A DNA stretch of 64,000 nucleotides from Diabrotica undecimpunctata (Eukaryota; Arthropoda; Insecta; Coleoptera; Chrysomelidae). A program made the translations under genes and the position numbers. The DNA lies in assembly GCF_040954645.1 (NCBI RefSeq), contig NC_092810.1, forward strand, positions 7,486,185 to 7,550,184, written 5' to 3'. The notes under the pieces were generated by a model. It ran no database searches and had not been told where the DNA came from. It worked only from the letters and a program-made list of their open reading frames with translations. Positions 1-11,000 of this stretch are shown one piece after another (positions within the stretch are counted from its first letter, which is position 1; every line of letters begins with the position of its first letter).

Positions 1-248
1 CAATTTTTTAATTCTTGTATCTCAGGGTTAAATTCGTGCTTCAATATCTATGCTATTACATGTGAAAGGTAAGGTCCAGAGAATACCGGAATAATAAAAA
101 ACACATATGATCTAACACTATATATTGAAATAAAAATAATGAAATAATTCACACTCAAAAGTTTTCAATAACAAATCTCATATAAGGATTCTCAAAATTT
201 TGTTCTCCGTACGTGAACAATCAAAATTAATGGTACAAACAATATTAA

Positions 249-1300
249 TTGAAATCTCAAAATCCCAAACTATTCTAACTCTCCTAATCAAAATATTTAT
301 ATCCTTTCTAAATTAAGTGTAAAAATTGTGTTATCAATAAAAGAAAAAACTGCAGAAAACAAAATATCTCTCTCTGGTGATGAGTGGTCCAAATCCTTGT
401 TCCTTGTGAGACTATATTATCTCCTCTCAACCGCTCCCTATGTAATCAGCAATCTTACACAGATTGTTGCAAGTATATCGTCCTTAATGATCTCCTTCAA
501 AAGCACAAATCATTCAAATTATGATAGCCTTTCTCCTCTCGATAAACTGAATCTCTCGTTGGCCCGAGTGAAAAATGACTCTTGGAATATCTTCTCTTTA
601 CGATAAACTGAATCTCTCGTTGGCCTGAACAGTGACTCTTGGAATATAAGTAGAGAAATATGACTTACAATATTTTGCTGCTTCAGCTTCTGTCAGATAC
701 ACTAACTCCACAAAAACTCACTAAACATTCAACACTACTGCTTGCTACATTTCAGGAACCGCCAGAGAACAATCACTGTTCCTCTTACAGATTTGGAAAA
801 CCAACTGAACTCTTTTCTCTCTCCTAAATCTAGCTACACTTTCATTCCTACATACCTTTCAATCTCCGCCAATCAAAACTCGTCACAATTCCCCCATTTT
901 TTCATTTCGATAACAAACAAATTTTTACCTATAATTATAAGATTTCCTAAAACTTGTTTACAAATAATATTTTTCTATAATTCTTAAAAACTAACAAAAA
1001 CCACTTTCTATAATCCCTTCTATTGTCTTTAATCACTGCATTAATGTATTTTGAAAAAACCCCGTTCAATTGTCTGTGGCTTTCACTTAAACTTATGCGG
1101 GTCACTCAAGTATAACAAAGAAATAAATGCAAAGCTTACACTTTGTTTAGTACAGGAAATCCAAGGATTTAATAACTTTCCTTCTCCGAAATGTTTGTTG
1201 GATATTATCCTACTTATCTGAATTATTTTAATGTTTTTGAACTTTGAAATATTTTTAAACAAACCAATATTTTTCTCGATTTTACATATCATAACAAATC
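249..1300. repeat. Direct repeat copy 1 (~1.05 kb, unknown element, possibly an LTR)
   Basis: The segment from TTGAAATCTCAAAAT to ATATCATAACAA recurs at 1465-2523 with scattered substitutions and small indels. Inside it a ~61 bp piece (541 and 602, CGATAAACTGAATCTCTCG) is itself tandemly doubled. I find no convincing protein in either strand; the short ORFs occur in both copies only because the DNA is repeated. The two copies are separated by ~165 bp of unique DNA, too little for an intact LTR element, so a solo-LTR tandem or a plain segmental duplication are both possible. Confidence 0.75.
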
Positions 1301-1464
1301 CCCGCCATTTGATCTGCCGAAAACTCTTTGTTAAATTTTAAAATTGACAAAAGTTTTCTAGGATCAAATTATTTCACTATGTTATTAAAATCTATTCATG
1401 ATATTGATAGATGTCGTGAATGTTAAAATACCCCGTATATTGCCTGTCTTTATACGGGATTAAT

Positions 1465-2518
1465 TGAAATCTCAAAATTCCGAACTATTCTAACTCTCCT
1501 AATCAAAATATTTATATACTTTCTAAATTAAGTGTAAAATTGTGTTATCAATAAAAGAAAAAACTGCAGAAAACAAAATATCTCTCTCTGATGATGAGTG
1601 GTCCAAATCCTTGTTCCTTGTAGACTATATTATCTCCTCTCAACCGCTCCCTATGTAATCAGCAATCTTACACAGATTGTTGCAAGTATATCGTCCTTAA
1701 TGATCTCCTTCAAAAGCACAAATCATTCAAATTATGATAGCCTTTCTCCTCTCGATAAACTGAATCTCTCGTTGGCCCGAGTGAAAAATGACTCTTGGAA
1801 TATCTTCTCTTTACGATAAACTGAATCTCTCGTTGGCCTGAACAGTGACTCTTGGAATATAAGTAGAGAAATATGACTTACAATATTTTGCTGCTTCAGC
1901 TTCTGTCAGATACACTAACTCCACAAAAACTCACTAACATTCCACACTACTGCTTGCTACATTTCAGGAACCGCCAGAGAACAATCACTGTTCCTCTCAC
2001 AGACTTGGAAACCAACTGATTCTATCTTTTCTCTCTCCTCAATCTCGCTAAACTTTTTCCTACATACTTATCCAACCTTTTTTAATCTCCGCCAATCAAA
2101 ACTCGTCACAATTCCCCCATTTTTTCATTTCGATAACAAACAAATTTTTACCTATAATTATAAAATTTCCTAAAACTTATTTACAAATAATATTTTCTAT
2201 AATTCTTAAAACTAACAAAAACCACTTTCTATAATCCCTTCTATTGTCTTTAATCACTGCATTAATGTATTTTGAAAAACCCCGTTCAATTGTCTGTGGC
2301 TTTCACTTAAACTTATGCGGGTCACTCAAGTATAACAAAGAAATAAATGCAAAGCTTACACTTTGTTTAGTACAGGAAATCCAAGGATTTAATAACTTTC
2401 CTTCTCCGAAATGTTTGTTGGATATTATCCTACTTATCTGAATTATTTTAATGTTTTTGAACTTTGAAATATTTTTAAACAAACCAATATTTTTTTTTTT
2501 TAAACAAACCAATATCAT

Positions 2519-2523
<5 letters not shown>
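1465..2523. repeat. Direct repeat copy 2 of the ~1.05 kb unit
   Basis: Second copy of the 249-1300 unit in the same orientation, with the internal 61 bp doubling conserved, so that doubling predates the larger duplication. Its 3' end carries an extra T-run and a repeated AAACAAACCAATAT before the TA microsatellite. Confidence 0.75.

Positions 2524-2567
<44 letters not shown>
2523..2567. repeat. (TA)n microsatellite
   Basis: About 22 uninterrupted TA units directly abutting the end of repeat copy 2. Confidence 0.95.
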
Positions 2568-2570
<3 letters not shown>

Positions 2571-2769
2571 TAGCATATTGCCATGTTTAAAAAATTTTAA
2601 GTTTGAACTTTGGGATGGAGGGGGTGGTCCATTTTTCGACCAGCGCACGTCAAGGACAAAATACTCTATGCTTGAATCCTAGTCAAAATATCGACCACTT
2701 CTGTTTTTTTAAATAAGAACAAAAAGTAATGAACAAAAGTATTTATTTTTAAAAAACACAGTATATCAA

Positions 2770-4263
2770 ACATTTTCTTATGTTTCATGAAACGGTGCAT
2801 AGCATTCTAAACAGAGAGCCACTTCACATCTACGGCAAACAATTTGACTTCTTTTTGTTTTCTTTGCGGTGCTACAATATGCGCAACGTCGACATGTTCA
2901 TTTTACTGGCAAGTGATCTCCCAAATTTGTTTCCTCTTCCACCTCTTCCTCCAATTTTTTCAATTTTTTTAATTGCTGTCGCAGCTGGGCCCCTTCTTTT
3001 TCGACTGTTATAGTCTGCAATTAGCTCATCAGCGAGAATTGTTCGAAATTTTAACTGTGAGATAGGTTTTTTTTGCAGGAACTGACTCTTTATATAAAAT
3101 ATAGGAATTCACAATGCAACAATCAACTAAATAATAGAATAGTTTTACCCACCATTTTTTTGATTTCCAAAAAATTAAATTTGTAGAGTGATATTGATCA
3201 AATTTGCCGACTCTTCCCATATATAAATTATATCCAGCAATAGCCTCTGAACAGCTGACTTCTTCTCGATGTCCTATTTTGTTTGTTCTTTTCACTTTTG
3301 TTATGACTCCTGGATTATGAATAAAACTTATTAAGTTTACTGATTTTTTTCCTCTATCTCTCCACTTTACTACCGATAGTTCCCCTGATTGCACAAAATC
3401 TGAATCCCCTACCTTCATCATCTTGTCTGTTTTCAGTATTGTTTTTGGATAATATTTTTTATAAATCCTGAAAGTTCCGCAACCAAAAGTGTTTCTCTCG
3501 AATAAACCTTTCAACAAATCAAATGAGGAAAAACAGTTGTCAAAATAAACACAGTATCCCTTATACCAGTAAGGCTCACTTACTTGTAAAACAACATTCT
3601 CTCAGGTGAGGCTTTGGCATTGTACCTTGTTTTCTTTGATAAGTCTGTAATGAAAGCATATATCCAGCCTTGGAACAAGCAAGAGCCCATACTTTTATTC
3701 CCCGTTTGATTGGTTTTTTCGGCATATATAGTTTTAGTATTGTTCTGCCCTTGAAAGCAACCATGCTTTCATCGACAGCTATATGTCGGTAAGGTGTAAA
3801 TAACCTTTTAAAATTTTTGTTTACGTTATCGTTTAGAGGCCTAATTTTGTAAAGTTTATCAAAATTAGGCTCCCCTCTCTTAGGCATCGTTTCGTTATTG
3901 TTTATATGCAAGAATCATAAAATTTGCAAAAATCGCTTTTGGGATATAATATTAGCGATTCTATCAACTTTAAAGTTTTGATCAGACGATCAGTACATGC
4001 GTGAGCTCGATAATTTATGAATGCCCATTATTACAAGTATTTGCAAAAAAGCTTTTAGTTCCTCCAGCGTTAGGTCTAAAGTCTTTCCAGACTGGTTTGA
4101 ATATAAATTGGACTGCTCCACAATCAACTCCCAAGTATCAAAACCAATCATTTTTTCGAAAATCTGAGACGGTGAATATTCAGAAATATTCGTTTTGGTT
4201 CCAGGTTTTTCAGTGAAATTATAATTCGAAAATATTGTGGGATTATGAAATTCTACTTGTTCT
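2770..4263 (-). mobile_element. piggyBac-like transposase relic
   Basis: Read on the minus strand the pieces run in family order. The N-terminal part at 4263-3970 has a W-E-L-I-V then LTLEELKAFLQ signature. The DDE core at 3911-3576 has VDESMVAFKGR and MPKKPIKRGIKVWA, with the first catalytic Asp. The second core part at 3560-3029 has FDNCFSSFDLL with the second Asp and GRVGKFDQ with the third. A C-terminal cysteine finger lies at ~2890-2770 (C-x2-C, then CRRCEVALCLEC). It is broken by a Trp-to-stop change near 3995 and a frameshift near 3580. The N-terminal end is cut by the mariner at 4265. Known family role: cut-and-paste transposition at TTAA. Dead copy. Confidence 0.85.
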
Positions 4264-4266
4264 TAA

Positions 4267-4693
4267 CCCCGTCTCTAGGGTAGGTAAAAAACTGAAAAAT
4301 AATTGGGGTTTGCTTTGTAAAAAATTTTTGTAACGCCATCCGTTTTCAAGATACAGGGCGTTGAAGAAAAAAAAATTTACGCATTTTTTACGATTTTGCC
4401 GAAACTACTGACAACATTGTAATGAAATTGTATACGAATATGTTTTGGAAGCTGATACATCCCATGAATTTGTTTTTATATCTGATTCTCATAGAGGGCG
4501 CTAGTTACACGGATCGTACTAAGTATTAATCAATATAACTTTTTTAAGAGTATAATTATTAATCAAAATTTCAAGTAAACTTAAACATCATTCAATTTTA
4601 CACGAAAAAGGTACTCTTGGTAAAACTCGATACTGTGTACCGTTTTCGGAATATTTTGATTTGAAAATTATGAAGTAATAATTGATGCTGGTA
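4267..4693. repeat. Left terminal inverted repeat of mariner 1
   Basis: Reverse complement of 5986-6413 with few mismatches, including GTCTCTAGGGTAGGTAAA and the inner CGGTACACAGT block. About 425 bp is far longer than the ~30 bp TIRs of typical mariners. Confidence 0.85.
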
Positions 4694-4769
4694 TAAAATA
4701 GTTAGTAATTAAACAAAACTCACAAGAAGAAAATTAAATTAATGACAAAGAACTTAAAATAAAATTCAA

Positions 4770-5846
4770 TTACAGTAAGTGTTCAAAATGCCCTCCGTTG
4801 TCGCGAATACACAAGTCTATTCTTTTTTCTAAAGATTCCATTAACCTTCTAAACGGTAGGGGATCAGCTCTGATGTCATTAAATTGACGTTGAATTCTTT
4901 CTTCCAATTCTTGGCGTGAATTTACCTCTGTAGCATAGACTTTTTCCTTAATATACGACCAAACTGCGTAGTCCAAAGGTTTATAATCGCATGACCGAGG
5001 AGGCCAATGAATCGGAGCTTCTGCACCTCTACCAATCCATCGATTCGAAAAATGATTACTCAACCAATTACGACACCTTCTATCAAAGTGTGGTGGAGCT
5101 CCATCGTGCATAAAAAATAAAGATCTTCGCTACTTTAGCGTTAAATCTTCTAATATCTCGAATAAGAAATTGTTTAAAAAATCAAGATACATATCACAAT
5201 TTAAATTTCCAGGTAGAATATAATAACCTATTAATTTGTTACCTAAAGTTACTGCCCAAACATTAACTTTAAATGAGTGTTGGTAATGTGATACCCTTTT
5301 GACTCGTGGATTCTCATCACACCAGTAGTGTGCATTATGGGAGTTAAACATACTTTGTCGCGTAAAGGTGGCCTCGTCCGTAAAAAGAATGCATTTTAAA
5401 AAATTTGGATTGTGGGCTGTCCTTTGTTGCAATGTTTCACAAAAATCCACTCTAACCGGTAGATCATCTGGCAAGAGCTCTTGGACTTGTCTGTAATGAT
5501 AAGGATGTAATTGCTGTTCTTTCAGTATCCGCCAAGTACTTGAAGAAGAAGTATTTGTTTGTCTTGCTATATTCCTTACTCTAACTGTTGGATCTTGATC
5601 AAGTAAATTTAAAATATTATTTTCTTTATTAATTGTTTTTGTTGTTCTTGGTCTACCAGAATTTATTTTATTTGGTCTCACATTCCCAGTTTCTCGACAA
5701 CGTCGTTCAACGGGTCTAAATGTATTTTTACTTGGTAAGTTTTTTCTAGGAAACTTTTCTGCATAACGTGTCACAGCTGCACTAGAACATCCTAAACATT
5801 CGCCTGAGGTTAATAACATGTCAGTGTATTCAACATTTGAGTACAT
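4770..5846 (-). pseudogene. Mariner-type transposase, one in-frame stop
   Basis: A single frame of 358 codons, interrupted only by a TAG near 5130. Order: N-terminal helix-turn-helix region (residues ~1-110, with SGRPRTTKTINKENN as a linker), then FTDEATF (first Asp), NVWAVTLGNKLIGYYILPGN, MHDGAPPHF (second Asp), and WPPRSCDYKPLDY (third Asp). From MHD to the PLD aspartate there are 43 residues, against 41 in the related copy at 42 kb; the two extra residues lie in RGAEAPIHWPP. Length matches complete transposases of the group. The stop falls between the second beta-strand and the second Asp, so the product would be inactive. Confidence 0.85.
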
Positions 5847-5985
5847 TTTGATTTGATTTTACAAATAACAAGGCTTCAAAACTCTAATTATTGTTGATTT
5901 ATCGTCATAACAATCAATAAATGTCATATTTCCATGGCACACTTGGAGAAAATAGAGGTATACCTATTAGAACTTTATCATTACT

Positions 5986-6413
5986 ACCAGCATAAATTAT
6001 TACTTCATAATTTTCAAATCAAAATATTCCGAAAACGGTACACAGTATCGAGTTTTACCAAGAGTACCTTTTTCGTGTAAAATTAAATGATGTTTAAGTT
6101 TACTTGAAATTTTGATTAATAATTATACTCTTAAAAAAGTTATATTGACTAATACTTAGTACGATCCGTGTAACTAGCGCCCTCTATGAGAATCAGATAT
6201 AAAAACAAATTCATGGGATGTATTAGCTTCCAAAACATATTCATATAAAATTTCATTACAATGTTGCCAGTAGTTTCGGCAAAATCGTAAAAATCGCGTA
6301 AAATTTTTGTTTCTTCAACGCCCTGTATCTTGAAAACGGATGGCGTTACAAAAATTTTTTACAAAGCAAACCCCAATTATTTTTCAGTTTTTTACCTACC
6401 CTAGAGACGGTGT
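5986..6413. repeat. Right terminal inverted repeat of mariner 1
   Basis: Partner arm of 4267-4693. It is followed by an extra terminal stretch ending in CACCCTGTATA that the left arm does not have. Confidence 0.85.
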
Positions 6414-6440
6414 TGCCTTTTTTTGAAACACCCTGTATAC

Positions 6441-7200
6441 GGAGACGCCGGAATACGAAAAAAGACAATATTTAGGAGCAGAAAGCGAAAAAAGACTAAG
6501 CTTAAAAAGAATCAGGCATCAGTCAAAAAAGATTTGGTTGCAATCGGTAGAAAAGGTTATATTTCAACATCAAGCGAGTCAAGCACTGAAGTTTTTTGAC
6601 AAGATTTTTCGTCAAACGAAGACGATTTTCAAGACTTGCAATCCATCTCTAAGAATGAAAATATTGGTGTGGGAAATTTTGTCTTGGTGAAATTTATTCT
6701 AGTTTCCAAGACAGAAATTTCTTATATGGGTCAAATCACGTCTTCCCTTTAATAAGGAGTACGTGATTAACTTTCTACGATGTATAATGTAACACAAATA
6801 GTTTTTTGTTTCCTACAGTTTTTGTTCCAACATTCCAGTAGTAGAAAAAAACACATTGCAGCTGTTTTGCCTTTCTCTTCTAATCATGCGACTGCAAGAA
6901 CTACAAGTGTTAATTTTTCTGGCTTAAATTTAGGATTATAACTACAATACACAAGTTTAAGATGCTTTTTTTTGTTTTTCTTTTACTATTATAGTGTATT
7001 TTAATGGATATTTGTCAAAAGAAAATAAAAATTTAAAATCGTAAACCTATTCTTTAAACACAGCTTTTTAACTTTTACAAGACGTGTCTAATAAACTACA
7101 GTTTTATTTAAAAATACCAGTTTCTGATTAGTTTTTGGAGTTTACTTACGTTTGGTTTCTAAAGGTTAAAATGCCGAATGTGGACCACTTTCCCCTATAC
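6441..7200 (+). mobile_element. Relic of a pogo/jerky-type transposon protein tail
   Basis: Around 6540-6790 the plus strand reads an acidic serine-rich stretch, then SISKNENIGVGNFVLVKF, SYMGQIT and EYVINFLR, then FVFP after a possible short intron ending TTTCCTACAG near 6820. Insect pogo-like (CENP-B/jerky) proteins often end with a G-D-Y/F-V-L-V-x-F, YxGxI, FLR, FxFP tail, which is the basis of the call. Stops and a frame change make it non-functional. No DDE core is visible because the mariner at 4265-6440 adjoins upstream. The remainder to 7200 holds nothing I recognise. Confidence 0.4.
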
Positions 7201-7653
7201 AAAATGCAAGACAACTGTTGTAAGTTGGAAGACAACAAGCAACTGGGAAGTATTAATTATTAGATAATTGATCTTCTTACTATCAATAACTTTATTAGAT
7301 ACCTAGATGTATTAAAAACATTTTCGTTTAAAAATTCAGCTTAAGGATTTTAAATACATACCAACGAAAATTATTACGAGTGAACACCCTATAGTAAGCA
7401 GTTCAAAGATTATCTTAATGTTTATTAAATAGAGAAAAAATTTCCCATTTGCGGGAATCTTTGTGTCATTATGACCTTATCACCAATTTCAAAACACTGC
7501 ATAATATTAATCGATTCAAATAGATTTTATTTAACTGAAGTCCAATAAACATAAAACTATAGTTTTGCTATATTACAGATGTTAATGTAGGTGCTGATAG
7601 CAAAGATAAATAGTTCTATCTGCCTGAAGGAATTTAATCTATTCAGAAGTCAC

Positions 7654-8064
7654 ATGGCTGGCCTTGAAAATGAGAACGTGCAAACGATAAGTACGAAAAT
7701 TCAAATAACTCGTGAAAACCCACCACCACAACGTACACACTATGATTCAACAAGAGTGCAACCAGTCGATATAGAATTACAATCTCACATCGATTTTGAA
7801 CCAGTCAATAATCAGAACATCTGTGATAGTTTAGACGTGGAAGAAATGAGTGCAACAAAACAACAACAAAGTAAATTAGGGGGAGCCGATAAAGAGAAAA
7901 AGCCCAAAAAGGGACCTCGACCTCCGCCTCCCCCTGGATTAAAAGATGATCTAACAACAATTGCACACGTTAGTGTTGTGATTTTTGTAGGACTTATTTT
8001 ATATTTATGTTTTGCACGGCCGTTTGAATTCTTCACGTGGCATCCTTTATTAATGTCTATAGGG
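7654..8064 (+). CDS. Exon 1 of the cytochrome b561 gene
   Basis: 137 codons: cytosolic extension, first transmembrane helix (AHVSVVIFVGLILYLCF) and first heme-motif histidine. Ends at a consensus GTAAGT donor. Confidence 0.85.
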
Positions 8065-11000
8065 GTAAGTTTTATTTTAATTATATATAATAAACAATTG
8101 TAAAGAATTCCTTTAATTCCATGCACATTGAAATTAAATATCTTTAAAATAAGTCTATCAATATCAAATTGATATTTATTAAAAGGTTAGATTGACGATT
8201 GACAGCACAACCGTTAGATTATTGTAAAAGAAGGAATGTCTACTAGCTCACCGTACGGATATATAATTATGTAAAATATATCAAAAATCATAAAAAATTT
8301 TTCTATTAGTGCTCACAAGAAATTATTGAAAAGTCATTTGAAAAGTCAATATATTATTCTTACATCATTTCTTTTCCAATCAAGGGATTTCAATCATATT
8401 TGTGATTTCTAATGTAGGGATCAAATAATATAAATATGTATTCTTCCACTTCTATTTTTGTTTTTTAAATTTTACAGAAGACAATCAAATATGAATAATT
8501 CAATAAAACCAAACCGTTAATTTTTTTTTGTAACCTAATACAAGTGTATTGACATGCTTATGTGATCCATTTTCCTACATATTTATTTTAATTTAGGCAA
8601 TATAGTCATTAAAAAATTACATATACCTACCTCCTTTTTGTCCTCAACAAATAAAAAACGTAAAGCAAGACATTAAAAATAGTATTAAACGAACAAAGCC
8701 AGCGTATTAGATAAACTACTTAATGACTAGAAACAATCAGCTTCGTGATGAAGATTCACCATCATCAATGACATCAGTTTCTTGTACCGTTTGATCTGAC
8801 AATAGAGAACTGTGATAAACAATATCTGCTCTTGGGACGTATTTATTGGCAACATACATGAACATTATCATATTTAAGGTCTTTAAGGGGTAAATAATGA
8901 ATAAATAGTATAATTTTTTGCACAACAGGACATTCATTCGGACATTTTTGTATAATAAAATCACTATAAATAAGGAAAATACTTGTACTGCATTCCATTT
9001 ACAGCTTGTGTTCAGCTGATATTCAAAAATTTTATACTTCGACAGTGTAAATTTGTCTTTTTATTTCTTGTTAATAGTTTTTTTTAGAAAAAAGATCTCA
9101 GGCCACCGAAAAAATTAAAAATCATCCTTTGAATTACAGGAATCACATTAAAGTGCTTTGGGCTACTCTTTGCAAAGTGCTTAATATATTCTAAAAATAG
9201 ATAAATCCTCTCTCCTTTACGAACATGTTTTTCAACTACACCAAAGCATCGATCGCAAAGAAGGAAACTGTGCCAAGGTTCTGGAAGCCTGTGCGCAATT
9301 TTCTCAAAGCGGTCATTTCTTACCAGAATATAAAGATATTGAACTAAGCTGTAGCTTTTGTTCTGAGCGCCAAAATTATCTGAAAATAAGTACAAAATCT
9401 TTACTTTTTTGTCTAAAATGTTGAAATAATGATCTAAAAAGCTGACAGTTTGTTATGAGTTTTTTGCCAGTTATTTAATTCGTGACAAGCATCTTCGATT
9501 GAAATATGTGTTGCACCTCTTCAGATCATATAAATTTATTTCGTAGCTATAATGAATTATTTTTTTTATAATTATTTTCGTTGTAATTTGTCAAAATCAT
9601 CAATATCTTTTTTAGATGCATTCTCTTTGTCAGAGCACTTTGTATTCTCTGTATCAGGAGGTAAAACTAAAAAGACTCGGCCAGGGTTTAGGTATTTAAT
9701 TAATCCCATTTCCAAACAAGTGGTTTGGCTAGTAGTGTTATTTGTGAAATCTCTATCTTCGTCTGTGATATATTTCGGTAATTCGCGAATTCCTGATTCG
9801 ACGTTAGAGATTATGTCATGAATGTCGAAATTTTTTTGCATTCAACTCCTTTAATACATATTTGAAAATAATAGTATATTACTTTATGAGGCGGAGAAGC
9901 ATGACTTTTCTTGACGCGCCCGATATTTGCCCTCTATTACGCGCTCACTTCGTTCGGCGCGTAATAGAGGGCAAGTCAAGAAAAGTCGCTTCTTTGCCGA
10001 ATAAAGTATACTATTTTTTCTTCAAACGTAGCAATTTTCAACCATAAACAGTACAATTGATACGCTATTTTTACTCGAAATTAACTGTGACAACTGTCAA
10101 AGTCGTCTAGATGTTAGAAATTAAAATAATTAGGTCGTCGGTGGGATTTGCGTCTCCCTTTTTACAGTTGTTTGACAGCTGTTTGCAATTATTAAAGACA
10201 GCTTATTGTTGTTGCAACCGCAAGCGCAAATTTAGTGCGAAAATGGAAATCCTAAACGAAATTGAGTCCGCGGCTAATGATGCAGTAGCACGTTTGGGGC
10301 CCTCCAAGTCCGATAAGAACGATAATGCTCAAAAAATTTTAAACCCTCATGATTCGCCAACATCGGGAATGATTGCTAAAAGTTGTTCTCGACCATCAGT
10401 ATCATCAACAATTACCAATGCGTATCAAGAGTCGGGAACATTTTTGCACGGTTTCAATTTTGAAAATGCCTCATTAACTAATTGTACTTTTAATATTACT
10501 ATAAATAAAAATGATGTTTAATTGTTGTTAATGACATTTGTATTGTTGCTTTGTGAGATGTTTCATATTGTTGCCATGACAACATTTTTCCCTCCGCCGT
10601 AAAGAAATGGGAAAAAAACTGCTGCCGGCGGAGACATCAAACTTTGACAGGATCAAGTTAGATAAGTAATGTCATCATTATTTGACGTTTGAAGAAAAAA
10701 ATATATATTTTCATTAAAATATTGATATAATCCTTCATTTACTATACTCCTATTACAGGTCAAATGTTTATATACAGCAAACGATGCACCATATACCTAT
10801 ATACCTAATTCTTTTTCTCTTTCTGCTCTCTCTTACCTATAACATTAAATATGTAATGATTGTGCAGATTGACTCCCATATAAATTTGTAACGGCGAACG
10901 CGTGTATAGAAGTATAACTTCTACCGGCAGTCCCACTGGACTGCCACACCCGTTTTTTTCATATTATGAGGATATCATAGTCACTTCCATAGTTTTTGTA

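Larger units (their letters stand above)
4265..6440 (-). mobile_element. Mariner-type DNA transposon (IS630-Tc1-mariner, DD41D-like) with long TIRs
   Basis: Two inverted arms (4267-4693 and 5986-6413) flank a minus-strand transposase. The right end continues to TTTGAAACACCCTGTATA, the usual tacagggtg terminus of this group. The left end lacks about the last 25 bp of that terminus, so this copy has probably lost a functional end. It sits at the broken N-terminus of a piggyBac relic. Part of its transposase was copied into 12133-12252. Confidence 0.85.

Noticed and set aside
2523..2567. TA tract as an origin or regulatory site
   Set aside because: Simple microsatellite with no other support; a second one lies at 22517-22580.
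7591..7653. Longer N-terminus of the b561 protein from 7591
   Set aside because: The codon at 7591 is GTG, not ATG, and an acceptor-like site lies just upstream; the first ATG in frame is 7654.
9929..9972. Hairpin as a terminator or CRISPR-type repeat
   Set aside because: Single copy, eukaryotic context, and the fold extends to 140 bp, which fits a MITE-type palindrome better.
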